Shown here: positions 23,435-35,288 of the stretch, one piece after another
Layout of the letters: each line of letters opens with the position of its first letter
Position numbering within the stretch: position 1 is the stretch's first letter
From: Phoronis australis
Taxonomy: Eukaryota; Phoronida; Phoronidae
Direction: 5' to 3'
Assembly (NCBI GenBank): GCA_002633005.1
Contig: NMRA01000240.1
Location: forward strand, 1 to 64,000
DNA: 64,000 bases
Position numbers and translations under genes: made by a program
Notes under the pieces: generated by a model
Seen by the model: only the letters and a program-made list of their open reading frames with translations
What the model was told of the DNA's origin: nothing
The model's database searches: none

Positions 23435-23580
23435 TTGGGGTCTCGTGCCTTTGCTCAGGTGTTTTGTGCAATGGGCCCAACCATGAGGCCTGCGCACGTC
23501 TGATGCACCGCAAATGACATCAGACCACCTGCACTGTTTTTTTTATGTGTACTTAACGTTTTTGTGGACTGAATTACAAT

Positions 23581-24039
23581 AATGAAAAAGTAAACTGATT
23601 TTATTACAATAAGATATCAAAAATGCATTGCTTAATGCAAGCAAGTAGAAGAGCGCTAAGAAATAATTCCATAATTAAATCAAAATTTGCATCAAAAAAA
23701 ACAAAGAGATATCTTAGAAACCTAATAAACTTAAGATTTAATATAGGGTAATTGTGAATGATGAGAAACTATAAAAATGTAAAATTTATTTTATTACCAG
23801 TAGCGTTTTAAATTATGGAATGCTTTTCAACAATATCAGTAGGTCCTATGATGTTTTTTAAATAGGTCTATATCTATTATTGTTACGAGAAACTACTTGG
23901 CAAACTTGTGAGAGTTTCATGATTTTCATAAACAATCAAAATTTGCAGACAGAGTTTCAAGGTTTCTTATTGGATATTTAACTTCGAAAGACATGGCGTG
24001 ATAACGTTGTCTTCAACTGAATGTTATTTTGAATGTTTA
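23581..24039. other. AT-rich intron sequence
   Basis: Very AT-rich with no domain-bearing frame. Confidence 0.5.
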
Positions 24040-25990
24040 TTATGAAATAGTCAGTAAAATAAATATACAAACCCAGAAAGCGCAAACAGGCATTGTATCT
24101 GGGCTAAACAAATACAAACAAATCTATATATAATTATACCAAGATTCATACATAAATAGATGTTAAGATTACAATTACTTGCTATTACGAATGTAAATAA
24201 ACCATTTTTACACGAACACCTTTCCATCAACTCATACAAAGAGAGTTGATATAAAAATAAATTTCGAATAAAACCTTATTTTCATTTAATTCGAGTTATT
24301 TACATCCATTTAGAAAAAAAATGCTTTACATTTGACTGAGATTTGAATAGTCTTTTTGTAAACATTGGGGGTATTGTTCGAGCTTTGGGAAAAGCTGTGC
24401 TCTCTGCTCCCCGCATACTGCACAAGCAAAGAAAATACGAGCATTTGTCTAAGTGTCTCCACATGATTACTTGATCTGTAAAGGATTATTTCATGGTTGC
24501 GAGGAAGTTGGAAGGATGTTAACGGGACTGGCCAGTATTGAATAGTAGTGACCAGTTTAAAGTTATTTTTAAGAGTGGCGATTGAAGTGGTTTCTTTAAT
24601 TTTGGATGGTAAGAAATTTCAGTTGCCAATGCAAGTTAATATCGTAGATCTTTAAAAGGCTCGGCTGAGGCAAAATGGTCATGCGTATGAATTACTTTAT
24701 GCAGTACTGGTCTTGTGTTAACAGTGGAAGAGGATTTTGTTTGAATGATTGTTTATATTGTTTAAGACTTTGACTGTATACATGGACAAGTGGAGTTTAC
24801 GACGGGTTGCTGTTTTGCTCCAGTTGAGACTATTTAGAACCTTGATTGTGCTATATCCTTTGTATGCTCCTGTTATGGGTAAAGCTGATTGGCACTGTAG
24901 TCGTTCCAGTTGAAGAACTATACCTACGTTTGCTGATTGGTAAACTATGGCACATTAATCTAGACTTGTATGTACAAAATACTTGATTAGAGTTTTAAGA
25001 TGTATGAAGTTGAGATGACGAGAGGCGGTTCAAATTGGATTGAATAATTTTTTGTACTAGCGACAGTGAGGAGTAAATGTACTCTGAAAATCTAGTAGCA
25101 AGCCAAGGTGTTAATATGTATGCGTTTTGGTAATAACGTCTCCATTGAGCGATAAGGCAGCTTTGGATTTGTTCGGAAATGAGTGGCATCAGACTAGAAA
25201 ATATAAGATTAACACTTTTTCAGGCTCGAATTTCATCTTGCATTTGTGAGACCAGTCAAAGAATTTGTTTAGGTCAGTTTATAATTGTAAGGAGTTATGG
25301 GAATGCTCTCTTGAGAATAGGCAAAAATTGCAGTGTCATCACCATATGGGAATGTTTTAGAGTTTATTGTGACCGGAAGATCATTGTTGTACAGTGCAAG
25401 AGTAAGGGGCCTAGTACGCTGCCCTGTGGTACAGGTGTATTTTAGCATTTATTGGTGAGGGACTGAGAAGACACCCTCAATTCGGACTTTGTAAGTTCGC
25501 CATTACAGAAATGAGTTTAAAAGTAGGAGGCGACTGTCCTAGAAACCATAAGATTGTAATTTATGTAGAAGCAGGTCATGGGGAACGACATCAAAATCTG
25601 ACGCAATGTCCAAAAATACGGGTCTCACGTTGTACCCTTGCTCAAAATGTACAGTTTCTGTAAGTTTGACCATAGTGCTCTTCCCTGGCATGAATTCACT
25701 TTGGCAAAGATAGATGACGTTTTGTGACGAGAGGTTATCAAACATATGTTAAGAATTTTTTTGTTTTAAAATCTTGTATAAGGTGTTAAGAAGTGTAATG
25801 GGGCGATAGTTGGCAATGTTTGTTTTGGAGTCTTTTTGTCTATTGGTATCATAACACCAAGTTTCCAGTCCAAAGCAAATTTTCCAAACTGTTGTAAGAG
25901 TAACTGTAAGTTCTCTTGATAGTACCTTGAAAATTTTATAAGCCCTTAGATTGGTACCGTCGTTTTCGTTTTCGTCGATGTTTTCTAGTA
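24040..25990 (-). mobile_element. Decayed LINE, minus strand (copy A)
   Basis: The 5' end lies at the high coordinate. Reading down the minus strand: WKLGVMIPI and ANYRPITLLNTLYKIL (near 25870-25760), then SEFMPGKSTM with VFLDIASDFDVVPHDLL (frame 25745-25539), then PQGSVLGPLL and YGDDTAIFA in place of YADD (near 25430-25330), then ITGAYKGYSTIKVLNSLNW (near 24870-24810). Several frameshifts and stops separate these. The low-coordinate end carries an ATCTGGG/CCCAGA hairpin-like 3' UTR near 24070-24110 that also occurs in copy B at 61270-61325. The element is Jockey/CR1-like without RNase H. Confidence 0.7.
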
Positions 25991-25999
25991 GTTTTCAGA

Positions 26000-26480
26000 T
26001 ATCAGATGGTTGGACCTGAATCTCAGAGGTGTTCTAATGTTCTGTTTGGGAAGTCGGAAAGTTTGTTGTTGGTGCAATGTGACTCTTGTAGATTGTTCTA
26101 AGACCCCCTGGACCCCTCGACCCAAAACCTCAACCCACGATCCACAACCCCTTAGACCCACGACCGTCTCGACCCGCGACCTGTGGCAGTAGAAGTGTTT
26201 TTGCGCTTTTTGCATATTTCAAAAACTTATTACGTCGCAGTGTGACGTGATGGAAGAGAGAGGTTGACGATCATTGGCCTTGCAGATTTTTGTTAAACTA
26301 AAGCAAATGAAAAGCACATTCACCTAAGAAAATCTAAGACTTTTATGCAAAAAGCTCCGAACAACTGCTGAAGTGTTTTCTGAGATAAAATCAGTGTAAT
26401 TCACAGTTTAACGTTGGCATTTCGTCATGATGCATGCTTCATTGTCGTCGATTTTGTCTCTTTATTTTAATTATTCAGTG
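26000..26480 (+). repeat. GACCC-minisatellite interspersed repeat, copy 1
   Basis: About 480 bp. A run of degenerate CGACCCACGACCC-like units (about 26100-26180) is followed by a conserved non-repetitive tail (GTTTTCTGAGATAAAATCAGT and CATGCTTCATTGTCG). The same units plus the same tail occur at 48690-49145, so the minisatellite is an internal part of one interspersed element. Confidence 0.7.
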
Positions 26481-26544
26481 TCAGGTATGGGACTGTCATT
26501 AAAGACATTTAATGTATTTTAACCCTTTTGAAAAATAATCTTGG

Positions 26545-26612
26545 ATGGGCGGCGCATCATAAGAGGCTGAGGGCTATTGCTCCCATTTATTTCAGTGCTG
26601 CACAGGCCATGG
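26545..26612. repeat. Short palindromic repeat, single unit
   Basis: One unit of the element at 2084-2221: ATGGGCGGCGCATCATAAG at the start, then GAGGGCTATTGCTCCCA, ending CAGTGCTGCACAGGCCATGG. Confidence 0.55.
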
Positions 26613-27027
26613 CTTGGTGTAATGAAGTCGAATTTTGAGTTGTTACAGGGGAAATTACTTTACTCTTTGGCTCCGCAGGTCAGGTCTCGTGCAGACAGAG
26701 CACGTGGTAGGTCGCGTGCCAACTTTCCCTGGCCTGCTGTAGTGGCGGTCTGATGCGCCAAACTGAAAAATGGTTCAGGATTACTGTCCATCGTCGGCAT
26801 TCCTGTGCTGCTATGAGACAAAAGGATCATCGGCCTGTTTTCTATGCTTCAGAGGTCCGTCTGCCGTTTTTCTCAGAAAACGTGCATTGTTCCTGGTTAG
26901 ATTATATGTGTGTTGTTAATTGTGCATTTGAAACGTGTGCTAGCTGGTTCTAGCTGTGCCAGTTTGTACAGGTGTGCCGGTTTGTACAGCTGTACAGACC
27001 CAGTGAAGCCGAAAGTGGGTCGATTAC

Positions 27028-27105
27028 CTGACGGAGCCGAACCTGGCTTTGGGTCGAGGGGTTGTGTGACGTGGGTCGAGATGGTCGAGGGGTGTGGAGT
27101 CCAGT
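27028..27105 (-). repeat. GACCC-minisatellite, inverted short copy
   Basis: GGGTCGAGGGGTTGTGTGAC and GTGGGTCGAGATGGTCGAGG are the reverse complement of the units at 26100-26180, 42385-42485 and 48740-48855. Just upstream, TGTGCCAGTTTGTACAGG and TGTGCCGGTTTGTACAGC form a two-copy tandem. Confidence 0.5.
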
Positions 27106-27383
27106 GAGTTTTGGAACTGTCCGATTCTTTGGATATTGGCTTCCATTGAGTGGATGGTATGGTATGGTGATTGCTTTACCTGTCATCGAATTTTGTTTAC
27201 TATATCCCAACATACCTTTTTTGAGGTATTGTTGATGTACAGGTAGATAATTTTCATCTGATATTTTTGTTGTGTCTTTTTGATAAGTACTTTTATATGT
27301 TGCACTGTTCTTTTTTACACTTAAACGTGCACAATTGAGTTGATATTCTGAACGATTTGCACATTATAATTCTTTTATTTATT

Positions 27384-27850
27384 TCAGATTAATTTTGTTC
27401 TTACACAACGGTTTGTTCTTGTTTTCATTGTTTTCATGGCTACTGAGATATTGTTATCAAATATGCTGTAGCGTGACTGTGTGAATGTTGAGAGTGCGCC
27501 ATTTGGGTCACTTTTATTCGGTATTTCAGTGCAGTTAGTCGTCCACGTTAATGAGGTTGTATTTCCAAACCTTTTTGATAACGTCGGGTTCTTTAGGTGC
27601 GCAGTAGAGTCTGAAAGTTGTTTTACTAACGTGCAGTTATTCAACTCTGTTAAAAATTTCATTTTCGATTTTGATTAGAAGGATGTCTACTTCGCTGATT
27701 TTTTTGTGGAAATCGATATAGTATTAATGTAATTTTACTGGTATTGAGCGATAATTCTTTGGTATTTAGCCAATCAAAAACATCTTGTAGCGAGTTCAGC
27801 GAAGAGGAGAATATAAAATAATTCGAAACCGGTTTGGTTGTCACTATCAT
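27384..27850 (-). pseudogene. LINE RT fragment, minus strand
   Basis: Frame 27850-27659 reads LQDVFDWLNTKELSLNTSK, matching the region just after the YxDD box of Jockey/CR1-like RTs (LNxxxxWLNxNKLSLNxxKT). The next frame down, 27662-27384, has no motif I can assign. No catalytic residues remain. Confidence 0.5.
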
Positions 27851-28299
27851 GTGTGGGGGCCACTGATAACAAATTGGTTGAGAAGCTCAAACCTTTAAAG
27901 ATTGGTCGCCTTTATACTGTTGATGTTACTGAATAAGACCTTGAAGCTGGCTCAATCCTTAGAATCTGGTACCGGATTGAACTCTACAGTGTATGTCCCC
28001 AACAGTCAGAAGGCACAGCTCAATGGTAACTTTGATGTCACAAGGTGGGTTATTCATTGTGAAGTAAACGTTACGTATATGTGCAGTTGGCGTCGTTTTT
28101 GTAGTCGAAAAGTCAGGTTGAGCGTAGTAGGCGAAAAGGTGTGAAATATTTTTTTTCAGTCACTGGCACAATTGTTGCTAAATTTGTGGTCTGCAGTGAG
28201 CCAATCTTAGAATGGAATGAAATCCAAACTTATGTCCTACTCATTCTCTACTTAATTATAACATGATGTTTGTATTTTCCGATTGTTTTCATTTTTCAG

Positions 28300-28350
28300 G
28301 TAACCTGTCACTGGGAATTGACAAAGATGGGTTGAAAGCAAACAAAGAAA
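28300..28350 (+). CDS. Candidate 17-codon phase 1-1 microexon
   Basis: A 51-bp segment bounded by a good acceptor (TTTTCATTTTTCAG) and a consensus donor (GAAA|GTAAGT). Using the phase of the flanking cysteine exons it starts by completing a Gly codon and ends on the first base of a codon. It would insert NLSLGIDKDGLKANKE between EGF-like exons b and c without a frame change. It encodes no cysteines and would be a hydrophilic linker. The evidence is only splice signals, phase and strand, so a chance match is possible. Confidence 0.35.
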
Positions 28351-29521
28351 GTAAGTCAGTGCTACTTTCAAAGAAGTTGATTTCGTGTTGTGTGGATCTG
28401 CATTGTCATGGCGAAAGTTCACCCTCAGATTGGAACAAATTGTATTCCATATCGTGTGTGGGTTTTACAGTACTTGACCGGTCTGGCCAGATAAACCCAG
28501 CAAACTGCAACTGTTCTTCTGGATAAGTTAGGTTATTACAATGACTTGAACACGAATTGTTGTACAAGAAGACCCAAAAAACAAATCGGTGATTTCTTCA
28601 CTGAACTCTACACAAATCAACTTATTTCAAATGAGGTATACTTGAACTTCATTTTAATCAAGTTTATTCAACAAAGACATAACACTGCCCTATAAGTCAC
28701 GTTGTGATGAATTCTTTTTTTAAACATGTCGTGGGCTCGCTTTTTGGGGTTACTATGTATGAGCAACAGTTCCTTATTTGCTTACAAAAATGTGAATTTT
28801 GATAAATCACGGCAAGACAGATATTTTTTCATTTTATGACGTGATATTTTTATGGGTTACAGCTTTTGTTGGTTAACGATGTATTTCGTTTATAAATTAC
28901 TTTTATTGAATTGTTACATTGTAGGTTGAATGGATGCTACAAGCGAGTTCCCGCACTGTTGCACTCCAGTGCATCATTGGCTGTGTCTGGAAGTTGCACA
29001 TCTCAGCTGTAAACGTAGCACCAACTCAGCAAAAGTGCAATTTAGGGAAGAAGGCAAGCTATTATGACTAAAGTAATCACCCTGAAAGTCATTGCAGAGA
29101 CAAATTCAATGGAGATATCTGAGGTGTGTGAAATGGTGTTATTCATGCGCAAAAGCAAGAGAGGCAAATCCAACTCTGGTTAAAGGTTTTTGGGAGGTCC
29201 TGAAGTGGTCCCTAAAATTTCCAACAGATTGCCGCAGCTTTTGAGCTCCACTGTTTTCTCTCCACTATTAATGCGTAATCTGACATTGGATAGATCTAAT
29301 TGATAGAATAATGCTAAGCTTTAAACGCAAGTTAGGATTTGAGAATCTCTCTTGGTCAACACAACAGTAGACAGCCTTAACTCAAAGTAGTGATCAATGG
29401 GTGGAGCGGATCGATTTGGAAGCAAAGTTTAAAGGACACTTAATGCTCTATCGATTTTAAAGTACATATATGAGTAGGTGGGAATCCATGTTGAATTTGA
29501 AAAAAATATCAGTTAAAACGT
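28351..29521. other. Intron sequence, nothing recognised
   Basis: No domain-bearing frame or obvious repeat seen. Confidence 0.45.
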
Positions 29522-29915
29522 AAAATGTATATACTTTTAAACGTGCTCCCGAGAGAGCTAATTTTGGTCCCACGTTGTCAGCCAGAAGATGTATATGTAA
29601 AAGGACCATCCAAGAATGCAACCTAGACAATCTTACAGAGGCCAATAATGGCACTACTAGTTGCGGAAACCATGTGAGACTTTTTAGTGTGTCAGATATA
29701 ACCGGTATGGCTGAAACAGTAAACTTGACTTCGGTTGTAGAAGCATGTGCTTTTCAAACTGTAGAGCAAGCTTTTCCTGCTTCCGACGACACTTCAGATT
29801 CCACTCAGTCATTCATGAGAGTGCAACAACAGTCAGTTGTTGATCTTGCACAAAAAATAATTGGTCAATCATCATCGTCACTTTTGAAGTCCCAGCGCCT
29901 GGGCCAGGTGACATA
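29522..29915 (+). repeat. Interspersed repeat X, plus copy
   Basis: The counterpart of 16868-17262 in opposite orientation. Frame 29575-29952 (125 codons) begins within the shared basic segment and runs through a Ser/Thr-rich part (VEQAFPASDDTSDST) that is also recognisable, with a stop, in the other copy. Two diverged copies with a related frame suggest that the repeat once carried a coding segment. Confidence 0.7.
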
Positions 29916-31309
29916 TTCATTTATAGGCTACTGTGCTCAGAAAAAAAATTAATCACTAGTTCTACTCATAACATTGTTGCCAATACTATAGGGTACTATG
30001 ATCAACCAAATGGCCCTCAGCTAAGATGGGGTTCTTGTAAAGAGAAATGTGCATTAAAACTCTATTCCAGGAGGCAACGTACTCAACATAGACAATGGAA
30101 AGTTAGTTAAATAGGCGTGTGTGTATCAACAAAATCACTCTTCGTTACAGCCAGTCCTGGTGGAATAGCATCTTGCAGGTGATGTGGCACTGGACGGCTC
30201 GGAAAAAAGTGCCCATGGAAAAACCGTAATAAGTCTGGGCCGCATTATATAAAGCAGCCAGATTCTTGTATCCAGTATGTTTGACAGGCCATGGACACAT
30301 GAAAGTTAAACAATAGGTACAAGAACGTGTGAAGGACCGCATTAAGTAGTTACGAAGGTTTGCCATTTAAATATCAACACTCAAATTGTAATACAGTTAA
30401 ACCGCCTTAAACTGTACGTCAAGGGATATTTGGAATATGTACGTTGTAACGATAGCTTGTTGTAACCAGGTTAGACTTACATTCATTATGGGACATTGAC
30501 ATCTGTATGCATTATGGGCTTAAAATTCTAAAGAATTGTGAAGAGGTTCGACCGTAAATACAGGTTGCTCAGTGAAATGTGATAAATATTGTTTATTTCC
30601 GTTATCGGTTATTGTAGCTCTTCAGCATCCTGTCTTGAACAGTCTTGAAATATACGAGTGGTTATGTCTCTTAAAGATCTAGTCTTTTCTTGCTCTTTGG
30701 AGGACCAAGGAAGTCATACTAATGTCGGTACACGTTACTGCATTTACACTGAAACAATTGATGGCAAAAGATTTACTAACGCTGCACATGTATCACCGGT
30801 ATGTCATATTTTGTTGCATCTCATTGCCGAGCATCATAGTAAGGACCGGAGAGTATTCGCCCAGCAAGACTGTGTTTTCACGACTACGGGTTGAAAGATG
30901 ATGCATTTTTCTTTCCAAAAGGACAAAGCCCCCAATCCCTTGATTTAATTTGGCGCCGAATATCGGCCCTTTCCCCGTATCAAAAATATTGTTGAAAAAT
31001 CGCTTCAAATCCACCCCATGAGACCTATACATTTCCCTAATGATTGAAAAGCTCTCTCCGAAGTTCAAATCACCTGAATGTATCCACACAGGTGACAATT
31101 TGAAAGAGCACAAAATGCTACTTGAGACAGAGTCTATGAGAGCTTGCAACAGGGCGGAGATGCTATTGATGATGACCGGAAGGTAGATTTTCCCTTACTC
31201 GACGAAAAAATCCTCTCTCAGAAGGCACAGGCACCTTTCCTATCGGATGATGAACAAGGCCCCTGAAGAAACATGATAACCATATGCTTGCTCTATGCAG
31301 TTAACTGAA
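29916..31309. other. Intron sequence, nothing recognised
   Basis: Frames at 30145-30366 (-), 30658-30894 (+) and 30793-31149 (-) show no domain that I recognise. Confidence 0.4.
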
Positions 31310-31438
31310 ATTTGAGCTCTAAAACGAGGTTATGCTTTGGACGAACGAATTCTGTGTTTAATTTTAAAATTCAACTTGGTCCACATTGATATTTGAAACC
31401 TAACACGTGAAATAGACGTAAGAATTATTAAAACCAAG
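31310..31438 (-). repeat. Interspersed repeat Y, minus copy
   Basis: The reverse complement of the 18359-18505 copy. Conserved runs include CTTGGTCCACATTG and GTAAGAATTATTAAAACC as written on the + strand. Confidence 0.7.
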
Positions 31439-33978
31439 AAAGCAGAAATGATGGTCAAATAATTACTTGTGAATGTGTGCGAGAGAGTGAATGAGAATCG
31501 GGATATAATGCCAGAGAGATTTCTGGGGCTGTGCTCCTTTTTATTTTTTTTTCAAATTTAAAATAATGGCCAAATAATTTTTAATTTCAATTACTAGCCT
31601 GTTTTTTTAATTTTAATAAAAATGTATTTAATAACATTAGTTATTTTTTTCAGATCAATGACAAATACACTGTTAGTCCCGGTAGTCCATGCTTTACCAG
31701 GACCTAAGCTACATGCTTGATGTTAATATTTTGGATAAACAAATTAAACCAGATGTGACTAATTGTATATGACAGCAAAATACGATGAGCCACCACTGTC
31801 GAATACATCTTCAACTCGTCGACAATATAAGCAGATGACCTGGTTTGTGTAGAAAGCATTTTGATCAACAATTTACAAGAAGAAATGAAACCCTGCATTC
31901 AACATAATACCTAATCCGTAACACTACAATCGCCGCAGTTTGGTCATATTCAATTTTCATGTTTCTAACCTAATTTTCGGAAAAAAACGTATACCCTTTC
32001 GTCAGACAACTCTTTGGTGCACTGACTTGTACTCTAATGTATTTTTCTACATCTCTTTGGTTAATTATCGACACATTTTTAAGATTTAGTATCCAGGTTG
32101 GACTCAAAAGACCGGCTATTTAACTCACGCAACTTCAGCTTTATTTATCGCAGTGAGCATTAATGTCCGCCGCGAGAATTAGGTCTATAGCTGACTGATA
32201 TGCTGTGATATGTTGGATAGTGTCTCAAGAAGCTAGCGGAAGCACGGTAGGCGTTTCTCATAAGCTTCGAATGCTCATCGAATCAACCAGCTTGTGAAAT
32301 CAAAAACTCAGGGACGCCACTTTCAAGTTTTTCATATCAATCGTGGTCGAAATTTTCTTTGGCCACCTTCCTTTGTTTCCTGATATAAGGCATCACTTTT
32401 CGCTCGTGTCAAGCTTGGTATTGCTGTACACTTTCACGTAAAGAAGTAGATGCAATGATTTCATGAATGCTTTGCCAACTTTGAAGTGATTGCTGCACAC
32501 CTTCGTGTTCTTGAGGACACCTGTCCATCCTGCATCTTTCTGATTGACGATTTTTGTCCACAGTTATTGCACAGTTATTTTCCTGACACAACTGACCAGC
32601 ACCATAAGCGATCTGAAAAGAGAAAATGCGTTGAATAAAATTTCATCGTTTATATTTACAGTTAGTTCAGAACTAACCATGATATTGATCACTACTCACG
32701 GGGACATCGAAAGCAGGGAAACGTGGCGCCACATGCACCTATGTAAATAGTACTTTTCTTGTGCCTCATAATGTAAGCAGGCACTTCGGGTCGCACAGTA
32801 GCTGGTTAGGTGGAAAATTTCAAATCCTTGCATGATTAAGCCCGTAACAAGTTAAAAGTAGCGGAGACTGGGTGGGCGCAGCTCCCAAACTAAGCACTGC
32901 CTTTCGTTTATTCTCCCACTTTTTGTAGAATTTCTGGGCACTCATTTAGATGAGCTGAACTTCAAGTATATTTTTACATGGGTTTAGCATTAGCTTGTAA
33001 GATAAAACTCACATCCCTAGACTCAGAAACTTACGCTTTCTATATTAGAAAAGTCTGCATGAAATCCACTTCACTTTGCGTTTGTTTACCAATTTTAGTT
33101 CAGAGCTCACGGGACGGAAAAAGCAAAATGTCCGACCTCACGCTTAGCCGAAATACATTTATATAACAATCCAATAGCGATGATATAACTTTCGAATACA
33201 TGGTTGGATTTTTGTTGTACTTGAAAAGCTACTTTCCCGTTATTTAAACAAACAGCATGCGTGCGTTTGCCTTCATAACGAAATTCGCTGGGTTCGCCCA
33301 ACCTACGGACTACTGACACTGTCAGTCGAGCCTTGAGGGTAGCCTACGCCACTTTGCTTTCGACTTGACTTGAGTACATACTCACTTTGATGTGATCCTT
33401 GTCACGCTACTAAGTCTACAAGTGATAACTAAAACTTACAACCGAATTTAAATATACCTGCCAGTGTCCGGTCCATTTGACCTCTCTGGTTGTGACATCC
33501 AAACACAGCTCACCCAGCAGGGATGTTTTTGTGTAATGTACTTTCTTATCCAAATAAAGTCCCAGCAACCTTTGCGCATTTCCAAATGGTGGCAATCAAC
33601 AATAAGGTGTAGAGCCTTATTTTTCAATTTATTCAAAAATAAGAAAACGCAACAAAAACGGTTCAAAAGCTATTGTGCTATATACAGTAATGTACATGAA
33701 ATAGACGAACATCGTATATGTTCACATGTAAATTCTGCTATCACTTCTATGATGTGCAATGTATAGCATTCACAGATATTTCTGGCCTTCTGTGATTGTC
33801 ACATTTTAGTTTCATTTTAAGTACATAGGTTTCAACATGTTTCTTTTTGAATGTTTGGAAATACTTAAATATGGAGTTGGAAATCTTGGAATTGTGAAGT
33901 TAACCTAGATTTATTTAATGATCATTTTTGTGTGCTTCTCAAGTGTACCCTCCTTTAAGCGGTCTATTTTGCCTGCTA
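31439..33978. other. Intron sequence, nothing recognised
   Basis: About 2.5 kb with only short, compositionally ordinary frames. I could assign no gene and no repeat. Confidence 0.45.
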
Positions 33979-35100
33979 TTAAAGGAGCATGCCGGCCAAA
34001 AAACAACCTAACTTGTATCAATTTAGATCGAATAGTTCTATTCCATAACGACACGTACGGTTGCGTTACCTGACCCCTGACGGCAGATGGAGGTGTTGAA
34101 ATTATCCAATGACGTCATCGGTTTCACACGCATTCTGTTCAGCAGTTCACAACACGGGTTACTGGTGTCATCTTATCGCTTGAATACATCGTTTAACACC
34201 AATAAATCATCAAACTTCGATGTAAAACCCTTAAAAATACACCGAGTTCTTATAAAAATGTGTTGTTTTATTTCACTCTTACGGATTTATTGGTATTTGG
34301 ACACACCGTAGCCTACAAACTTCGGCAGGCCACTGAGGTCCGTAGCAGGAAATTGGGGTCTGTTCGAAGATAATTTCGAACTATTTTCCGTGAGATACAG
34401 ACAGGAGAACCTAGATCTGTGTTGTTTAGACTATTGATTTTCTTAGTTCTAAACACAAAACGCTTGTTATCCTGGCCCGTCGCGGCCGGGCGGATTGACT
34501 CCGCCGTCGGGCCAGTGGCTCGGAAACTGATCAGACATCACGAACATAAACCAGCCAAAGTTCACTGGAAACTAAACTTCAAGTCAAGAAAATACTATGC
34601 TAGTGAGCCAAAGTAATGTGTACCTGATTATGTTGGTGAATTAGCCACAAAACTGCAAATCTACTTACTCGTCGGGGGCCGCGAATTCAAGTTCGCGCTT
34701 TGGCCACAGCACCGTCAGGGCAGAAGTTGTACATTGACAATCATTATTTGGGTAATGTAAATGTACTAAAGATTCCCCTAACACCTGTCCGTGGGATGGA
34801 AATCGAGTTGTTTCGCAACAGTTTCTGCCAGCAAACAAGAAATTTAGTATTTTCTCACACGGCCTCGGCCGGTGTCCCGTCAATTAGTTTTATTGCACCT
34901 AAAGCCGGTAACGCAGTGATTTATTCATTGCTGGGTTCTCAAATAATTTGCACTCACGAACACTCCAAAGGCATTACGAATTGCATCTAATGTGACGGAC
35001 TTTGCTTCAGTTTTATATAAGTATTGGTTAGGATGAGAATAATTCATTTTGAAACAGAACGCTCAGTAACGCCAACATAGCAACTCGCAATCCCGACTTA

Positions 35101-35222
35101 GGACGAGCTCGTGGATCATTTAGTTTTACAGGCTATCAATTCGAACAGGAATACAGTGATGAAGAAATACTAGAGAGGCACCGTGAACAAGCAAAGACAA
35201 CGGAACGTATGGAGTTATTTGG
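35101..35222 (+). pseudogene. P2X7 cytoplasmic-domain-like upstream exon
   Basis: An exon-shaped segment. The acceptor is ATCCCGACTTAG, then the frame reads FTGYQFEQEYSDEEILERH and REQAKTTERMELF, ending at a consensus donor, TTTG|GTAAGC. A similar text, DEQIIELHHERAQTTEHM, lies on the minus strand just upstream of a P2X7-like Cys motif near 45.65 kb. That pairing is why I connect it to proteins with the P2X7 intracellular (ballast) domain, which are numerous in invertebrate genomes. No downstream partner exon with the Cys cluster is visible here, so it is probably an orphan exon. Confidence 0.45.
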
Positions 35223-35288
35223 TAAGCCGGCATGTTCGTCAGGCACTGTCGACGTCTGCAGGCCACATACACGGAGATGTTTCACGGC

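Larger units (their letters stand above)
19110..23580 (+). mobile_element. RNase H-bearing non-LTR retrotransposon (I/Jockey-like), ORF2 open
   Basis: A LINE with a broken ORF1 remnant, a full-length open ORF2 (19718-23434) and about 120-150 bp of 3' UTR. The UTR has a GC-rich part after the stop and an AT-rich end (TTACAATAATGAAA near 23575). The order endonuclease, RT, RNase H, then C-terminal Cys/His cluster places it with the I/R1/Nimb-like group of elements rather than CR1 or RTE. It lies in the same sense as the host gene, inside its long intron. I could not define target-site duplications. Confidence 0.85.

Noticed and set aside
26010-26192. Pro/Thr/Arg-rich frame at the minisatellite
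   Set aside because: A translation of the CGACCC repeat, not a gene.
30145-31149. Three moderate open frames as a host gene
   Set aside because: No recognisable domain, splice structure or codon pattern, and the strands disagree.
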